This document shows, one piece after another, positions 9,386 to 18,392 of a DNA stretch of 64,000 bases (positions are counted from its first letter, which is position 1; the number at the start of each line of letters is the position of its first letter). The notes below the pieces were generated by a model. It saw nothing but the letters and a program-made list of their open reading frames with translations, ran no database searches and was not told where the DNA came from. The stretch covers positions 434,001-498,000 of the forward strand of contig NZ_BAAAZE010000005.1 in assembly GCF_039536745.1 (NCBI RefSeq). Reading direction: 5' to 3'. Made by a program: the position numbers and the translations under genes. Source of the DNA: Actimicrobium antarcticum (lineage in GTDB: Bacteria; Pseudomonadota; Gammaproteobacteria; Burkholderiales; Burkholderiaceae_D).

Positions 9386-10558
9386 ATGTTGCGCATTCAC
9401 TTGAAAAACTGGATCACCTCATTGGCCGTTACCAGCGTGCTGGCCGCGTCGTCAGCGGCCTGGGCGCAGGAAGACATCGTGCTCGGTGGCTCCATCCCGC
9501 TCACCGGCGTATTCGCCTTCGCTGGTATCGGCATTGATGCCGGCATCAAGGATTACCTGAAAATCGTCAATGATGCCGGTGGCATCAAGGGCCGCAAGAT
9601 GCGCTACGTGCCGGAAGATACCGGCTACAAGGTCGATGCCTCCATGGCGGCCTTCAAAAAAATTACCAGCCAGAACAAGGTCAACCTGTACTACGCCGAC
9701 TCGACCGGATTCTCGAAGACCGTCAATCCCGAACTCGAACGCTCGGGCGCGATGCTGATGACCGGCGCCTCGTTTGGCAAGGAACTCAACGATCCGAAAA
9801 AATATCCGCTGCAATTCATGGTTGGTCCCGACTACAGTGAAATGGTCGGCATCCTGCTCAACTACATCGCCAAAACCAAGCCGGGCGCAAAAGTCGCCAT
9901 CGTCTATTCCGATACCGAATTCGGCAGGGACCCGATCGACGCCGCACGTGCCAGCATCAAAAAGCTCGGCCTGAACCTGGTCACCGAAATCGTCACCGCA
10001 CCGGGCAGTGTCGATGTCTCGTCGGAAGTCATCAAGCTGCGTCGCGCCGATCCGGACTACACGATTTTTCATGGCTATGTCCTCGCGCCGATACCCGAGT
10101 TCATCAGCCAGTCCAAGGCGCTCGGCATGAAGACTGCGTTCATGGGAACGTTCTGGAGCATGGATAACTCGACCGTCATGAAAATGGGCGACAGCGCCGA
10201 TGGCTTCATGGGCGTCATGCCGTACCGCTACTACTACGACACCGAGGGCAAGTCGCCGATGCTGGATAAAATCCGCCAGATGCGCCCCGACTACCAGAGC
10301 ACAGCCTACACGCAGGGCTTCCTGTCGGCGATGCTGATGACCGAAGCAGTCAAGCGCACGCTGGATGCCGGCAAGCCGCTCGATGGCAAGAACATGAAGG
10401 CCGCACTCAACTCCATCAGCAACTTCGACACCGGCGGCCTGATCGGCACACCGATCACGATCAAGGGCAATTCGATTCCGGTCGGACGCATCTACAAGGC
10501 CGACATGAAGCAGAAAAAAATGCTGCCGGTGTCCGACTGGATCACGCTGGAACAATAA
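9386..10558 (+). CDS. ABC transporter periplasmic substrate-binding protein (LivK-like)
   Basis: Periplasmic binding protein of 390 residues, peripla_BP_6 type. A signal peptide (basic MLRIHLKNW, hydrophobic core, cleavage likely after AWA at residue 27) precedes IVLGGSIPLTGVFAFAGIG, the usual first strand and ligand loop. The centre has VAIVYSDTEFGRDPI. Ribosome site GGAGAC lies just before the ATG. This protein sets transporter specificity; the ligand cannot be read from sequence. Its position between permeases and the second ATPase is a common order for such operons. Confidence 0.9.
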   Translation: MLRIHLKNWITSLAVTSVLAASSAAWAQEDIVLGGSIPLTGVFAFAGIGIDAGIKDYLKIVNDAGGIKGRKMRYVPEDTGYKVDASMAAFKKITSQNKVNLYYADSTGFSKTVNPELERSGAMLMTGASFGKELNDPKKYPLQFMVGPDYSEMVGILLNYIAKTKPGAKVAIVYSDTEFGRDPIDAARASIKKLGLNLVTEIVTAPGSVDVSSEVIKLRRADPDYTIFHGYVLAPIPEFISQSKALGMKTAFMGTFWSMDNSTVMKMGDSADGFMGVMPYRYYYDTEGKSPMLDKIRQMRPDYQSTAYTQGFLSAMLMTEAVKRTLDAGKPLDGKNMKAALNSISNFDTGGLIGTPITIKGNSIPVGRIYKADMKQKKMLPVSDWITLEQ

Positions 10559-10568
10559 GGAATCCATT

Positions 10569-11384
10569 GTGACCACTCGCCCCGACATGGTCCTCGAAGT
10601 CAACAATATCGAGGTGGTCTACAACAAGACCGTGCAGGTCCTGCGCGGCCTGTCGCTGGCGGTGCCGCGCGGCAAAATCGTTGCGCTGCTCGGCAGTAAC
10701 GGTGCCGGCAAGTCGACCATGCTTAAAGCCGTGTCGCGTTTGCTGGCGCTGGAAGATGGTGCCATGACCCGGGGTGAAGTGCGCTTTGACGGGCACGACA
10801 TCAGTCACAGCGAACCGCACGAGCTGGTGCGTGCCGGCCTGTTTCACGTGATGGAAGGACGGCGGGTGTTCGAAGACCTGACCGTTGAAGAAAACCTGGT
10901 GGCCGCGACCTATGCGCTGTCCGGCCGGGGCGCGGTAAAGCCGGCGTTCGATCTGGTGTACGAGTATTTTCCGCGCCTGTTCGAACGGCGTACCGGGCTG
11001 GCCGGTTACCTCTCCGGTGGCGAGCAGCAAATGCTGGCCATCGGTCGTGCTCTGATCGCACAACCGACATTGATTCTGCTTGATGAACCCTCGCTGGGCT
11101 TGTCGCCGGTACTGGTGGAAACCATCTTCGAGATCATCGCCCGGATCAATGCCGAACGCGGTGTCTCGATGCTGGTGGTCGAGCAGAATGCCTCGGTCGC
11201 GTTGGCCGTGGCGGATTACGGTTACATCATGGAGACCGGCAAAGTCGTCATCGATGGCACGGCAGAAAAGCTGGCTACCGATCCTGATGTGCGCGAGTTT
11301 TATCTGGGCATCGGCGCCGAGGGTGGCACCAAGGGTTTCCGCGAATTGAAACATTACAAGCGCCGCAAGCGCTGGCTGTCCTGA
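10569..11384 (+). CDS. Branched-chain-type ABC transporter ATPase (LivF-like)
   Basis: Second ATPase, 271 residues. Walker A GSNGAGKS at 42-49, signature LSGGEQQ at 148-154, Walker B LILLDEPS at 168-175, and the LivF-type ending MLVVEQNASVALAVADYGYIMETG. The start is GTG at 10569 behind AAGGAA, which overlaps the stop of the binding-protein gene. It has an unusual basic C-terminal tail (KHYKRRKRWLS). The synthetase gene begins two bases after its stop region, indicating one transcript. Confidence 0.92.
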   Translation: MTTRPDMVLEVNNIEVVYNKTVQVLRGLSLAVPRGKIVALLGSNGAGKSTMLKAVSRLLALEDGAMTRGEVRFDGHDISHSEPHELVRAGLFHVMEGRRVFEDLTVEENLVAATYALSGRGAVKPAFDLVYEYFPRLFERRTGLAGYLSGGEQQMLAIGRALIAQPTLILLDEPSLGLSPVLVETIFEIIARINAERGVSMLVVEQNASVALAVADYGYIMETGKVVIDGTAEKLATDPDVREFYLGIGAEGGTKGFRELKHYKRRKRWLS

Positions 11385-11385
11385 C

Positions 11386-13200
11386 ATGAATGACATCCCC
11401 AACTACACACTGACGCAGGCGCAAATGCTGCGCCTGCACGCGCAACGCCGTCCTGATGCACTGGCCATCCGGCAAAAGAAATTCGGTATCTGGCAACCGG
11501 TATCGTGGGCTGCCTACTACCGTCGCGCCTGCCATGTCGGACTCGGGTTCAGGGCGCTGGGACTCGGGCCGGGTGCGCACATCGCGATCCTGTCCGAGAA
11601 CCGGATTGAGTGGGTACTGTCGCAGCTCGGGGCCGGTCTGGTCGGGGCGATTACGGTGGGCGTGTATTCGACCAGTCCGTCGAACGAGATTGCCTATGTG
11701 CTTAACCACGCCGATGCCGAAGTCATCATTTGCGAAGATCAGGAACAGGCCGACAAGGTACTGGCCGTGATCGACCAGTTGCCGCTACTGAAAAAAATCA
11801 TCGTGCTCGAAAAGAAGGGTTTCGAAGAAACCCGCGTCCTCGATCTGCAGCGCGTCATGAGTTTCCGTGCGCTGGAGGAAGCGGGCGTGCAACACGGCCA
11901 GCTGCATCCCCGTCTGGTCGATACCTGTCTCGATGCCCAGCAACTGGACGACACCGCGCTGCTGATCTACACCTCCGGTTCCACCGGCAAGCCCAAGGGC
12001 GCAATGATCAGTTACGCCAATATCGCCGCCATGGCCGAAGGCGCTGCCGAACGGCTGAACCTGAACAACCGAACGACCCATTTGTCGTACCTGCCGCTGT
12101 GCCACGTCGCCGAGCAGATGCTGACCGCGTTCGTACCGCTGTACCTGGGCTCGCGGGTCGACTTTGGCGAATCGATCCGTACCGTCCAGGAGGACCTGCG
12201 CGAAGTCGGGCCGTCGATGTTCCTCGGCGTGCCGCGCATCTGGGAAAAATTGCACTCCGCCATTTCGATCAAGATGCATGAGTCGGGTGCCATTCGGCGC
12301 TGGCTGTTCGCCACCGGCATGCGCACCTGCGCACCGTTCGCCGAAAAAGCAGCGCACCAGCGCAACCCGATGCAGCAGCTCGCATTTTCCATTTACTACC
12401 TGCTGATTTTCCGGGCACTGCAGAACTTCATCGGGCTGCGCCGGGCAAAGATAGCGCTGACCGGCGCGGCACCGATTTCACCGGTGATCGTGCAGTTTTT
12501 CCGGACGCTGGGGGTGCCGCTGGTGGAGGTGTACGGCATGACAGAATCGAGCGGGATGGTGCTCGGGCAGCGCCTCGATGATGTGTATATCGGCCGGGTC
12601 GGCTTGCCCATCATCGGCGTCGAGCATCGGCTGTCGGCGCAGGGTGAATTGCAGATCCGCGGTGCCGTGGTGTTCCAGGGTTATTACAAGAACCCGGAGG
12701 CCACTGCATCGACCATCATCGACGGCTGGCTGCATACGGGCGATGTGGTCAGTGCCGGCGAGGGCGGGCTGAAGATCGTCGATCGCCTGAAAGACATCAT
12801 GATCACTGCCGGCGGCAAAAACCTCACGCCATCCGAAATCGAAAACACCATGAAGTCCAGCCACTTCATCAAGGAATGCATCGTCATCGCCGATGCCCGC
12901 AAATACGTCGCCGCGCTGATCCAGATCGACTACGACGCGGTCGCGCAATGGGCCGAAGCGCGCAACATGGCGTTCACGCATTACCGGTCGCTGATCGACG
13001 CGCCCGAGGTGCGTGACCTGGTACAGGCCGAGATCGACATCGGTAATGCGCGTCTGGCGCAGGTCTCGCAAATCCGTAAATTCCATTTGCTGACCAAGGA
13101 GCTGGACCACGACGACGGTGAAGTCACCGCCACCATGAAAGTGCGGCGCAGCAGCATCACCAGGACGTACGCCGGTGACATCGACGCGATGTATCGCTGA
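11386..13200 (+). CDS. AMP-dependent acyl-CoA synthetase (long-chain type)
   Basis: Activates a carboxylic acid to its CoA thioester with ATP. The 604-residue protein has the AMP-binding loop YTSGSTGKPKG at 195-205, the adenine motif YGMTES near 384, the hinge LHTGDVV and the C-terminal DIMITAGGKNLTPSEIE with its catalytic lysine region. Length and the FadD15-like layout point to a medium- or long-chain acid, though aromatic acids are possible. It lies directly after a complete ABC importer and before a crotonase and thiolase, so it most likely activates the imported substrate. This coupling is inference. Confidence 0.9.
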   Translation: MNDIPNYTLTQAQMLRLHAQRRPDALAIRQKKFGIWQPVSWAAYYRRACHVGLGFRALGLGPGAHIAILSENRIEWVLSQLGAGLVGAITVGVYSTSPSNEIAYVLNHADAEVIICEDQEQADKVLAVIDQLPLLKKIIVLEKKGFEETRVLDLQRVMSFRALEEAGVQHGQLHPRLVDTCLDAQQLDDTALLIYTSGSTGKPKGAMISYANIAAMAEGAAERLNLNNRTTHLSYLPLCHVAEQMLTAFVPLYLGSRVDFGESIRTVQEDLREVGPSMFLGVPRIWEKLHSAISIKMHESGAIRRWLFATGMRTCAPFAEKAAHQRNPMQQLAFSIYYLLIFRALQNFIGLRRAKIALTGAAPISPVIVQFFRTLGVPLVEVYGMTESSGMVLGQRLDDVYIGRVGLPIIGVEHRLSAQGELQIRGAVVFQGYYKNPEATASTIIDGWLHTGDVVSAGEGGLKIVDRLKDIMITAGGKNLTPSEIENTMKSSHFIKECIVIADARKYVAALIQIDYDAVAQWAEARNMAFTHYRSLIDAPEVRDLVQAEIDIGNARLAQVSQIRKFHLLTKELDHDDGEVTATMKVRRSSITRTYAGDIDAMYR

Positions 13201-13205
13201 ACATC

Positions 13206-13934
13206 ATGGCCATCAAACCTGTGCCACCGACATCCTCGCCATGGAGCAAGAAACGCGACCTCGACCAGGAACGTGAAGTCAAACGCGCAGCGGTGCTGCA
13301 TACCGCTGCGCAGCTGTTCAACGAAAAGGGCTTTCACGCGACCTCGCTCGATCAGGTGGCCGAGCGACTGCACATCACCAAGCCGACGCTGTATTACTAC
13401 ATCAAGAACAAGGACGACATCCTGTTTCAGTGCGTCAGCCGCGGACTGGAGATGATGCAGGAAGCCATCCGCGTTGCCGGTCTGTCCGGCGGCAGCGCGC
13501 ACGACAAGCTGGTTGCGGCCATGCGGCAATACGCCGAAATCACCACGATGGACTTTGGCATGTGCGTGATCCGGGTCGGTGAAGATCCGTTGCCGCCCGA
13601 GAGCCGCAAGGCATTGCGTCGCATCAAAGGCGGCATCGACCGCGAGTTCCGCGAACTGATCCGGCAGGGCATCGCCGAAGGCTCGATGATCGAATGCGAT
13701 CCCCGGCTGGCGGCTTTTGCGATTGCCGGTGCGTTGAGCTGGATCGGGCGCTGGTATCGGCCGGATGGACCCGAGTCGCCGACCGCGATCGCGGATCAGA
13801 TGATCCATTTGCTGACTGCGGGACTGAGCAGGAAGCCGGTGGCAGCGAACGGCAGCGCGGTGACAAAGACGACCCGGGCGACCGGCAAGACGCCCGTGGT
13901 TGCAACGCGCAAGAAAAAAGCAGAACCGATTTAG
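13206..13934 (+). CDS. TetR-family transcriptional regulator
   Basis: 242-residue regulator with an N-terminal helix-turn-helix (about residues 40-60: SLDQVAERLHITKPTLYYYIKNK), characteristic of TetR proteins. The ligand-binding domain follows, with a C-terminal WIGRWYRPDG segment as in fatty-acid-related TetR regulators, then a lysine-rich tail. It begins five bases after the synthetase stop and lies inside the operon, so it is likely a repressor of this operon responding to an acyl-CoA (inference). No operator was identified. Confidence 0.88.
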   Translation: MAIKPVPPTSSPWSKKRDLDQEREVKRAAVLHTAAQLFNEKGFHATSLDQVAERLHITKPTLYYYIKNKDDILFQCVSRGLEMMQEAIRVAGLSGGSAHDKLVAAMRQYAEITTMDFGMCVIRVGEDPLPPESRKALRRIKGGIDREFRELIRQGIAEGSMIECDPRLAAFAIAGALSWIGRWYRPDGPESPTAIADQMIHLLTAGLSRKPVAANGSAVTKTTRATGKTPVVATRKKKAEPI

Positions 13935-13976
13935 TGACGCATTCAAGCCGATCAACCCAGCCAACCAGGAACCACC

Positions 13977-14762
13977 ATGCAACCATCCGAGCCGCTCGTC
14001 ATCCTGCAACGTGACGGCGCCATCGCCACGCTGATCCTGAACCGCCCGGGCAGCATGAACGCGCTGGACATTCCCACCGCACAGGCCTTGCTGGCGTGCT
14101 GTACCGAACTGGCCGCCGACGAGAGCGTGCGTGCGGTGGTGCTCAAAGGCGCCGGCAAGGTCTTCGGCGTCGGTGGCGATCTGTCGTCGCTGCGCACCGA
14201 TTCGGCTGCCACGGCGATGACGCTGATCGCACCGTTGCATGCATCGATCCGGTTGCTGACATCGATGAACGCGCCGGTCATCGCCTGCCTGCACGGCACC
14301 GTGGCGGGTGGCAGCCTCAGCCTGGCGATGGCGTGCGACCTGGCGATTGCCGCCGATGACACGCGCTTCAACCTGGCCTATGTCAACGTCGCGGCCAGTT
14401 GCGACCTGTCCGGTTCGTGGCATTTGCCGCGCCTGGTCGGACTGCGCAACGCGATGGCCATCGCGCTGCTGGGCGACACTTTCGATGCAGCCGAGGCGTT
14501 GCGACTCGGTTTGCTGAACCGGATCGTGCCGGCAGCCGAGCTGGCGTCGGCCACGACCGCGCTGGCGCAGCGCCTCGGCGATGGTCCGACGCAAGCAATC
14601 GGCCGCATGAAGCGTCTGCTGCGCCAGTCGCTCGACAACACGCTATCGAGCCAGCTCGATCTGGAGCGCGACAGTTTTCGTGACAGCGCCGGGACCGCGG
14701 ATTTCGCCGAGGCGCTCGATGCATTTTTCAGCAAGCGACGTCCGACGTTTGTCGGTCACTGA
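13977..14762 (+). CDS. Enoyl-CoA hydratase/isomerase family protein
   Basis: Crotonase-fold enzyme of 261 residues. The oxyanion-hole segments are VFGVGGDLSSL and CLHGTVAGGSLSLAMACDLAIAADD, followed by a PaaG-like ASCDLSGSWHLPRLVG, in which an Asp takes the place of the second hydratase Glu. This resembles isomerase or PaaG-type members more than a classical hydratase. The natural substrate is an enoyl-CoA. It sits between the TetR gene and the thiolase gene on the same strand and fits the hydration or isomerisation step of a beta-oxidation route. Confidence 0.88.
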   Translation: MQPSEPLVILQRDGAIATLILNRPGSMNALDIPTAQALLACCTELAADESVRAVVLKGAGKVFGVGGDLSSLRTDSAATAMTLIAPLHASIRLLTSMNAPVIACLHGTVAGGSLSLAMACDLAIAADDTRFNLAYVNVAASCDLSGSWHLPRLVGLRNAMAIALLGDTFDAAEALRLGLLNRIVPAAELASATTALAQRLGDGPTQAIGRMKRLLRQSLDNTLSSQLDLERDSFRDSAGTADFAEALDAFFSKRRPTFVGH

Positions 14763-14800
14763 ATTCGGTTTTTACAATCATTCCTCGAAAGGACATCACC

Positions 14801-15976
14801 ATGGCAGAAGCCTATATCGTCGCCGCAGCACGCACCGCGGGCGGCCGTCGCGGGGGCCGTTTGTCCGGCTGGCATCCGGTCGATCTGGCCGCGCAAATTC
14901 TCGATGCGCTGGTGGCTCGCGGTGGCATCGATCCGGCGCTGATCGATGACGTGATCATGGGTTGCGTCAGTCAGGCTGGCGAACAATCGACCAATGTGGG
15001 CCGCAACGCGGTGCTGGCATCCTGCCTGCCCGAGTCGGTCCCGGGCACCTCGATCGACCGCCAATGCGGCTCGTCGCAGCAAGCGTTGCACTTTGCGGCG
15101 CAGGCCGTGATGTCGGGCACGATGGATGTCGTCATTGCTGCCGGCGTGGAAAGCATGACGCGCGTGCCGATGAACATGCCGAGTCAGCTGGCGCGCAAGA
15201 ATGACCTCGGGTACTACATGAGCGATGCCCTCCGCGCACGCTATCCGGGACCGGACTTCAGCCAGTTCATCGGCGCCGAAATGATCGCAAAGAAATACGG
15301 ACTGTCGCGCGAGATGCAGGACCGCTATGCGTACGACAGCCACCAGCGCGCGATTCGTGCCACGCGTGACGGGCGCTTCGCTGACGAGATCGTTGGCGTC
15401 GCTGCTCGCACAGCTGCTGGCGCAACAGGCGAGCTGCATCTGGTCGACGAAGGCATCCGTTTCGACGCCACGCCCGAGAGTATCGGCGGCGTGAAATTAC
15501 TGTTTGAAGAAGGCTCGATCAGCGCCGCCAATGCCAGCCAGGTCTGCGATGGGGCCAGTGGCGTGATGGTCGTCAACGAGCGTGGCCTGAAAGCACTTGG
15601 CGTTGCGCCCTTGGCCCGCATCCATCACATCAGCGTACTCGGACACGATCCGGTGATCATGCTCGAAGCGCCGATACCCGCGACCTTGCGGGCGCTAAGC
15701 AAGGCTGGTTTGCAGATCGATGACATCGATCTGTTCGAGGTCAACGAAGCCTTCGCCCCGGTGCCGCTGGCATGGCTGCAAGCCACCGGCGCCGATCCGG
15801 CTCGCCTGAATGTGCATGGCGGCGCGATTGCGCTGGGGCATCCGCTCGGCGCTTCCGGGACCAAGCTGATGACCACGTTGCTGCATGCCTTGCGACAGCG
15901 CGGCAAACGTTATGGTTTGCAAACCATGTGCGAAGGTGGCGGCATGGCCAATGTGACGATTATCGAGCGGCTTTGA
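14801..15976 (+). CDS. Acetyl-CoA C-acyltransferase (thiolase)
   Basis: Thiolase of 391 residues that cleaves 3-ketoacyl-CoA with CoA. The nucleophile is Cys89 in SIDRQCGSSQQA, the catalytic His347 is in GGAIALGHPLGASG, and Cys377 is in MCEGGGMANV. It starts after a good AAAGGA site and ends the operon; a convergent aldo/keto reductase gene follows. With the synthetase and crotonase it makes a partial beta-oxidation set; no acyl-CoA dehydrogenase or 3-hydroxyacyl-CoA dehydrogenase gene is in the window. Confidence 0.94.
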   Translation: MAEAYIVAAARTAGGRRGGRLSGWHPVDLAAQILDALVARGGIDPALIDDVIMGCVSQAGEQSTNVGRNAVLASCLPESVPGTSIDRQCGSSQQALHFAAQAVMSGTMDVVIAAGVESMTRVPMNMPSQLARKNDLGYYMSDALRARYPGPDFSQFIGAEMIAKKYGLSREMQDRYAYDSHQRAIRATRDGRFADEIVGVAARTAAGATGELHLVDEGIRFDATPESIGGVKLLFEEGSISAANASQVCDGASGVMVVNERGLKALGVAPLARIHHISVLGHDPVIMLEAPIPATLRALSKAGLQIDDIDLFEVNEAFAPVPLAWLQATGADPARLNVHGGAIALGHPLGASGTKLMTTLLHALRQRGKRYGLQTMCEGGGMANVTIIERL

Positions 15977-16009
15977 TCCGTTCGATGAGCGTCCGACTAG
16001 CTGGCTGGA

Positions 16010-17005
16010 TTACCGTCCAAAAAACGGATAGTTCGGATCGGTATACCCCGGTGTCGAGGTATGACCCGGATGGATCAGCGTATCGATGTAGGCCTCTTCC
16101 TCTGTCGTGATGTTGACGTCGATCGCCGGGTAGTAATCCTCCAGCTGCGCCAGCGTACGCGGCCCGGCGATCACTGAACTGACGATCTTGTTCGCCATCA
16201 CCCAGGCAGTCGCAAATTGGCCCAGCGTGATGCCACGCGCATCGCTGCGTTCCTTGAGCTGCTGGGCAATCACCAGTGACTCCTCGCGGAATTCGGTATT
16301 CATCATGCGTGTATCGCCACGGCCGGCACGCGTGCCTTCCGCCGGTGCCTGGCCGGGCAGGTATTTGCCGGTCAGTACGCCACGGGCGATCGGGCTGTAG
16401 GGCACCACGCCGATACCGTAATGCGCGCAGGCCGGCAGGATTTCGACTTCCGGACCGCGATTGAGCATGTTGTAGTACGGCTGGCAGACGATCGGCAACG
16501 GCACGCCGGTCTGTTCGCACAGGCGCACGACCTCGGCGATGCGCCAGCCGCGGAAATTGGACAGGCCGAATGCGCGGATCTTGCCGTCGCGAATCAGGTC
16601 GCCCAGTGCGCGTACGGCTTCTTCCAGATTGGCATCGTGATAGTCGCGGTGCAGGTACAGGATGTCGACGAAATCGGTGCCGAGGCGCTTGAGCGAGGCT
16701 TCGGTTTCACGCAGTATCCAGTTGCGCGAGTAGTGGCCCTGGTTGGTTTGCTTGCTCATCGGGTTGCCGAGCTTGGTCGCCAGTACCCAGTCATGGCGGT
16801 CGCTGGCCAGTATCTTGCCGACCATTTCTTCGGAACGGCCCAGCATGTAGACATCGGCGGTATCGATGAAATTGATGCCGTGCTCGCGCGCCGATGCGAC
16901 GATGCGCTCGGCTTCGTCGAACTCGGTCTGGTCGCCAAACATCATGGTGCCGAGGCACAGTGCGGAAACCTTCAGATTGCTCTTGCCCAGATTCTTGTAA
17001 TGCAT
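16010..17005 (-). CDS. Aldo/keto reductase
   Basis: NADPH-dependent oxidoreductase of 331 residues with a TIM-barrel fold. The catalytic set is visible: Asp/Tyr in FIDTADVYMLGRSEE, Lys in ATKLGN, His in LYLHRDY. The NADP-binding C-terminal part includes SSVIAGPRTLAQLEDY. It most resembles the YajO/Tas-like group. It is transcribed with the isomerase gene upstream (31 bases apart). The substrate is unknown. Confidence 0.9.
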   Translation of the reverse strand: MHYKNLGKSNLKVSALCLGTMMFGDQTEFDEAERIVASAREHGINFIDTADVYMLGRSEEMVGKILASDRHDWVLATKLGNPMSKQTNQGHYSRNWILRETEASLKRLGTDFVDILYLHRDYHDANLEEAVRALGDLIRDGKIRAFGLSNFRGWRIAEVVRLCEQTGVPLPIVCQPYYNMLNRGPEVEILPACAHYGIGVVPYSPIARGVLTGKYLPGQAPAEGTRAGRGDTRMMNTEFREESLVIAQQLKERSDARGITLGQFATAWVMANKIVSSVIAGPRTLAQLEDYYPAIDVNITTEEEAYIDTLIHPGHTSTPGYTDPNYPFFGR

Positions 17006-17036
17006 GGTGCGACTCCTTGTTGAGGACTATGACAAT

Positions 17037-17825
17037 TCACTTTGCCGATTGCATCGCGTCCGCAAGCCAGCCCAGACCGTCTTCGGTACGTCCGCGTGGC
17101 CGGTACTCGCAACCGATCCAGCCGTCATAGCCGAGTTCGTCGAGCAGACGGAACAGGTACGGATAATTGACTTCGCCATCGTCCGGTTCATTGCGGCTGG
17201 GGACGCTGGCAATCTGTACGTGGCCGATGTCGTCGATGTGTTTTTTGAAGGTCGTCGCCAGGTCACCTTCGACGATTTGCGCATGGTAGAAGTCCATCTG
17301 TACCTTGACGTTGGCCGCACCGGATTCTTCACGCAGTGCATGTGCCTGTGCTTGCGATGTCAGGAAATAGCCGGGCATGTCGCGTCCGTTGATCGGTTCG
17401 ATCAGCAGCATCAGACCATGCATGCCGACTTCCTGCGCGGCGTGGCGCAGGTTGGCCAGATACACCGCCCGATGCGCGGCCAGATCGGCGCCCGCAGGTA
17501 CCAGTCCGGCCATCATGTGTATCCGTTTGGTGCCGAGCGCGCGTGCGTACTCGATGCCGCGTGCAACGCCGGCGCGGAATTCTTCTTCACGGCCGGGCAG
17601 GGCGGCGATGCCGCGTTCGCCGGCTGCCCAGTTACCAGGAGGCAGGTTGAACAGCACGTTTTCCAGGCTGTTTTCGGACAGCCAGGAAGCGACTTCCTGT
17701 GGCGTGTGATCGTAGGGAAAAAGAAATTCGACCGCCTTGAATCCCGCGGCTGCCGCCGCGGCAAAGCGCTGTGGAAAAGCGACTTCGTTAAACATCATCG
17801 TCAGGTTGGCTGCAAATTTTGGCAT
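17037..17825 (-). CDS. hyi: Hydroxypyruvate isomerase (TIM-barrel sugar isomerase family)
   Basis: Interconverts hydroxypyruvate and tartronate semialdehyde. The 262-residue protein begins MPKFAANLTMMFNEVAF; the metal-binding Glu is in LLIEPINGRDMPGYFL, with further ligands in VQMDFYHAQ and the terminal WIGCEYRPRGRTEDGL. The ATG at 17825 is chosen because AGAGGA lies five bases upstream; an in-frame ATG six bases earlier overlaps that site. A longer open frame to 18200 exists but has no family similarity. No glyoxylate carboligase or tartronate semialdehyde reductase gene is adjacent, so OtnI-type activity is an alternative. Confidence 0.85.
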   Translation of the reverse strand: MPKFAANLTMMFNEVAFPQRFAAAAAAGFKAVEFLFPYDHTPQEVASWLSENSLENVLFNLPPGNWAAGERGIAALPGREEEFRAGVARGIEYARALGTKRIHMMAGLVPAGADLAAHRAVYLANLRHAAQEVGMHGLMLLIEPINGRDMPGYFLTSQAQAHALREESGAANVKVQMDFYHAQIVEGDLATTFKKHIDDIGHVQIASVPSRNEPDDGEVNYPYLFRLLDELGYDGWIGCEYRPRGRTEDGLGWLADAMQSAK

Positions 17826-17934
17826 GGTCATCCTCTGAATGGGGCATGGCGCCCGAAGGTCGGTTTGAATGTATCGATCTGCTGCCTGGCGCACGGGCTT
17901 GACGCTAGCAGGAGTATGGCACCACCCGTCGTGT

Positions 17935-18390
17935 TCAGACCTGGCAATCCAGCGCGTATTTCTGTTCCAGTCGCTGCGATTTGCGGCGGGTTTTTTCTGC
18001 GCTGCGGTTGGTTGCAGCTGCTGCATCTTCTCGCGCCCATTTGGATTGCAGCGCCAGCGCATCACACTTCTTGCGGTGGTTGCTGGCGATGGTGCGGGCG
18101 TGGTTGCGCTGCTTTTGTTCTGCGCGTTCGGTCTTGCTGCGGGATGCCGCGAGCGCGCCGAGTTGCCTCTTGTCGGCATCGGCGCGCTGCTGTGCCGCAC
18201 GCAAGTCGGACTGCATTGTCGCGGGCTGGCGCAGGTCCGATTCCGGCAACGGCTTGCCGCCGGGGCAGGCGGTATCAGTGTAGGTCACGCTACCGTTGCT
18301 GTCGCAGCGGAAGGCGGCATGGCTGCCTGCCGAGGCGCCAATAAAAAGCACCGCCAGTGCGGCGCGCGCAAGGGACATTGAGACGGTCAT
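17935..18390 (-). CDS. Exported DUF4124-type protein
   Basis: 151-residue protein with a signal peptide (cleavage likely after SHA near residue 24) and an N-terminal FRCDSNGSVTYTDTACPGG, the short beta-rich unit with two cysteines typical of DUF4124. The rest is a charged, probably helical stretch rich in Ala, Arg, Lys and Gln. Likely periplasmic. No function is known for the family. It lies two bases after the dehydrogenase gene on the same strand. Confidence 0.72.
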   Translation of the reverse strand: MTVSMSLARAALAVLFIGASAGSHAAFRCDSNGSVTYTDTACPGGKPLPESDLRQPATMQSDLRAAQQRADADKRQLGALAASRSKTERAEQKQRNHARTIASNHRKKCDALALQSKWAREDAAAATNRSAEKTRRKSQRLEQKYALDCQV

Positions 18391-18392
18391 GG

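Noticed and set aside
12981..14594. 537-codon minus-strand frame
   Set aside because: It is antisense to the synthetase, TetR and crotonase genes; composition is Arg/Gln/His-rich as typical of shadow frames in GC-rich DNA.
17004..18344. 446-codon plus-strand frame
   Set aside because: Antisense to hydroxypyruvate isomerase and the DUF4124-type gene; no domain pattern.
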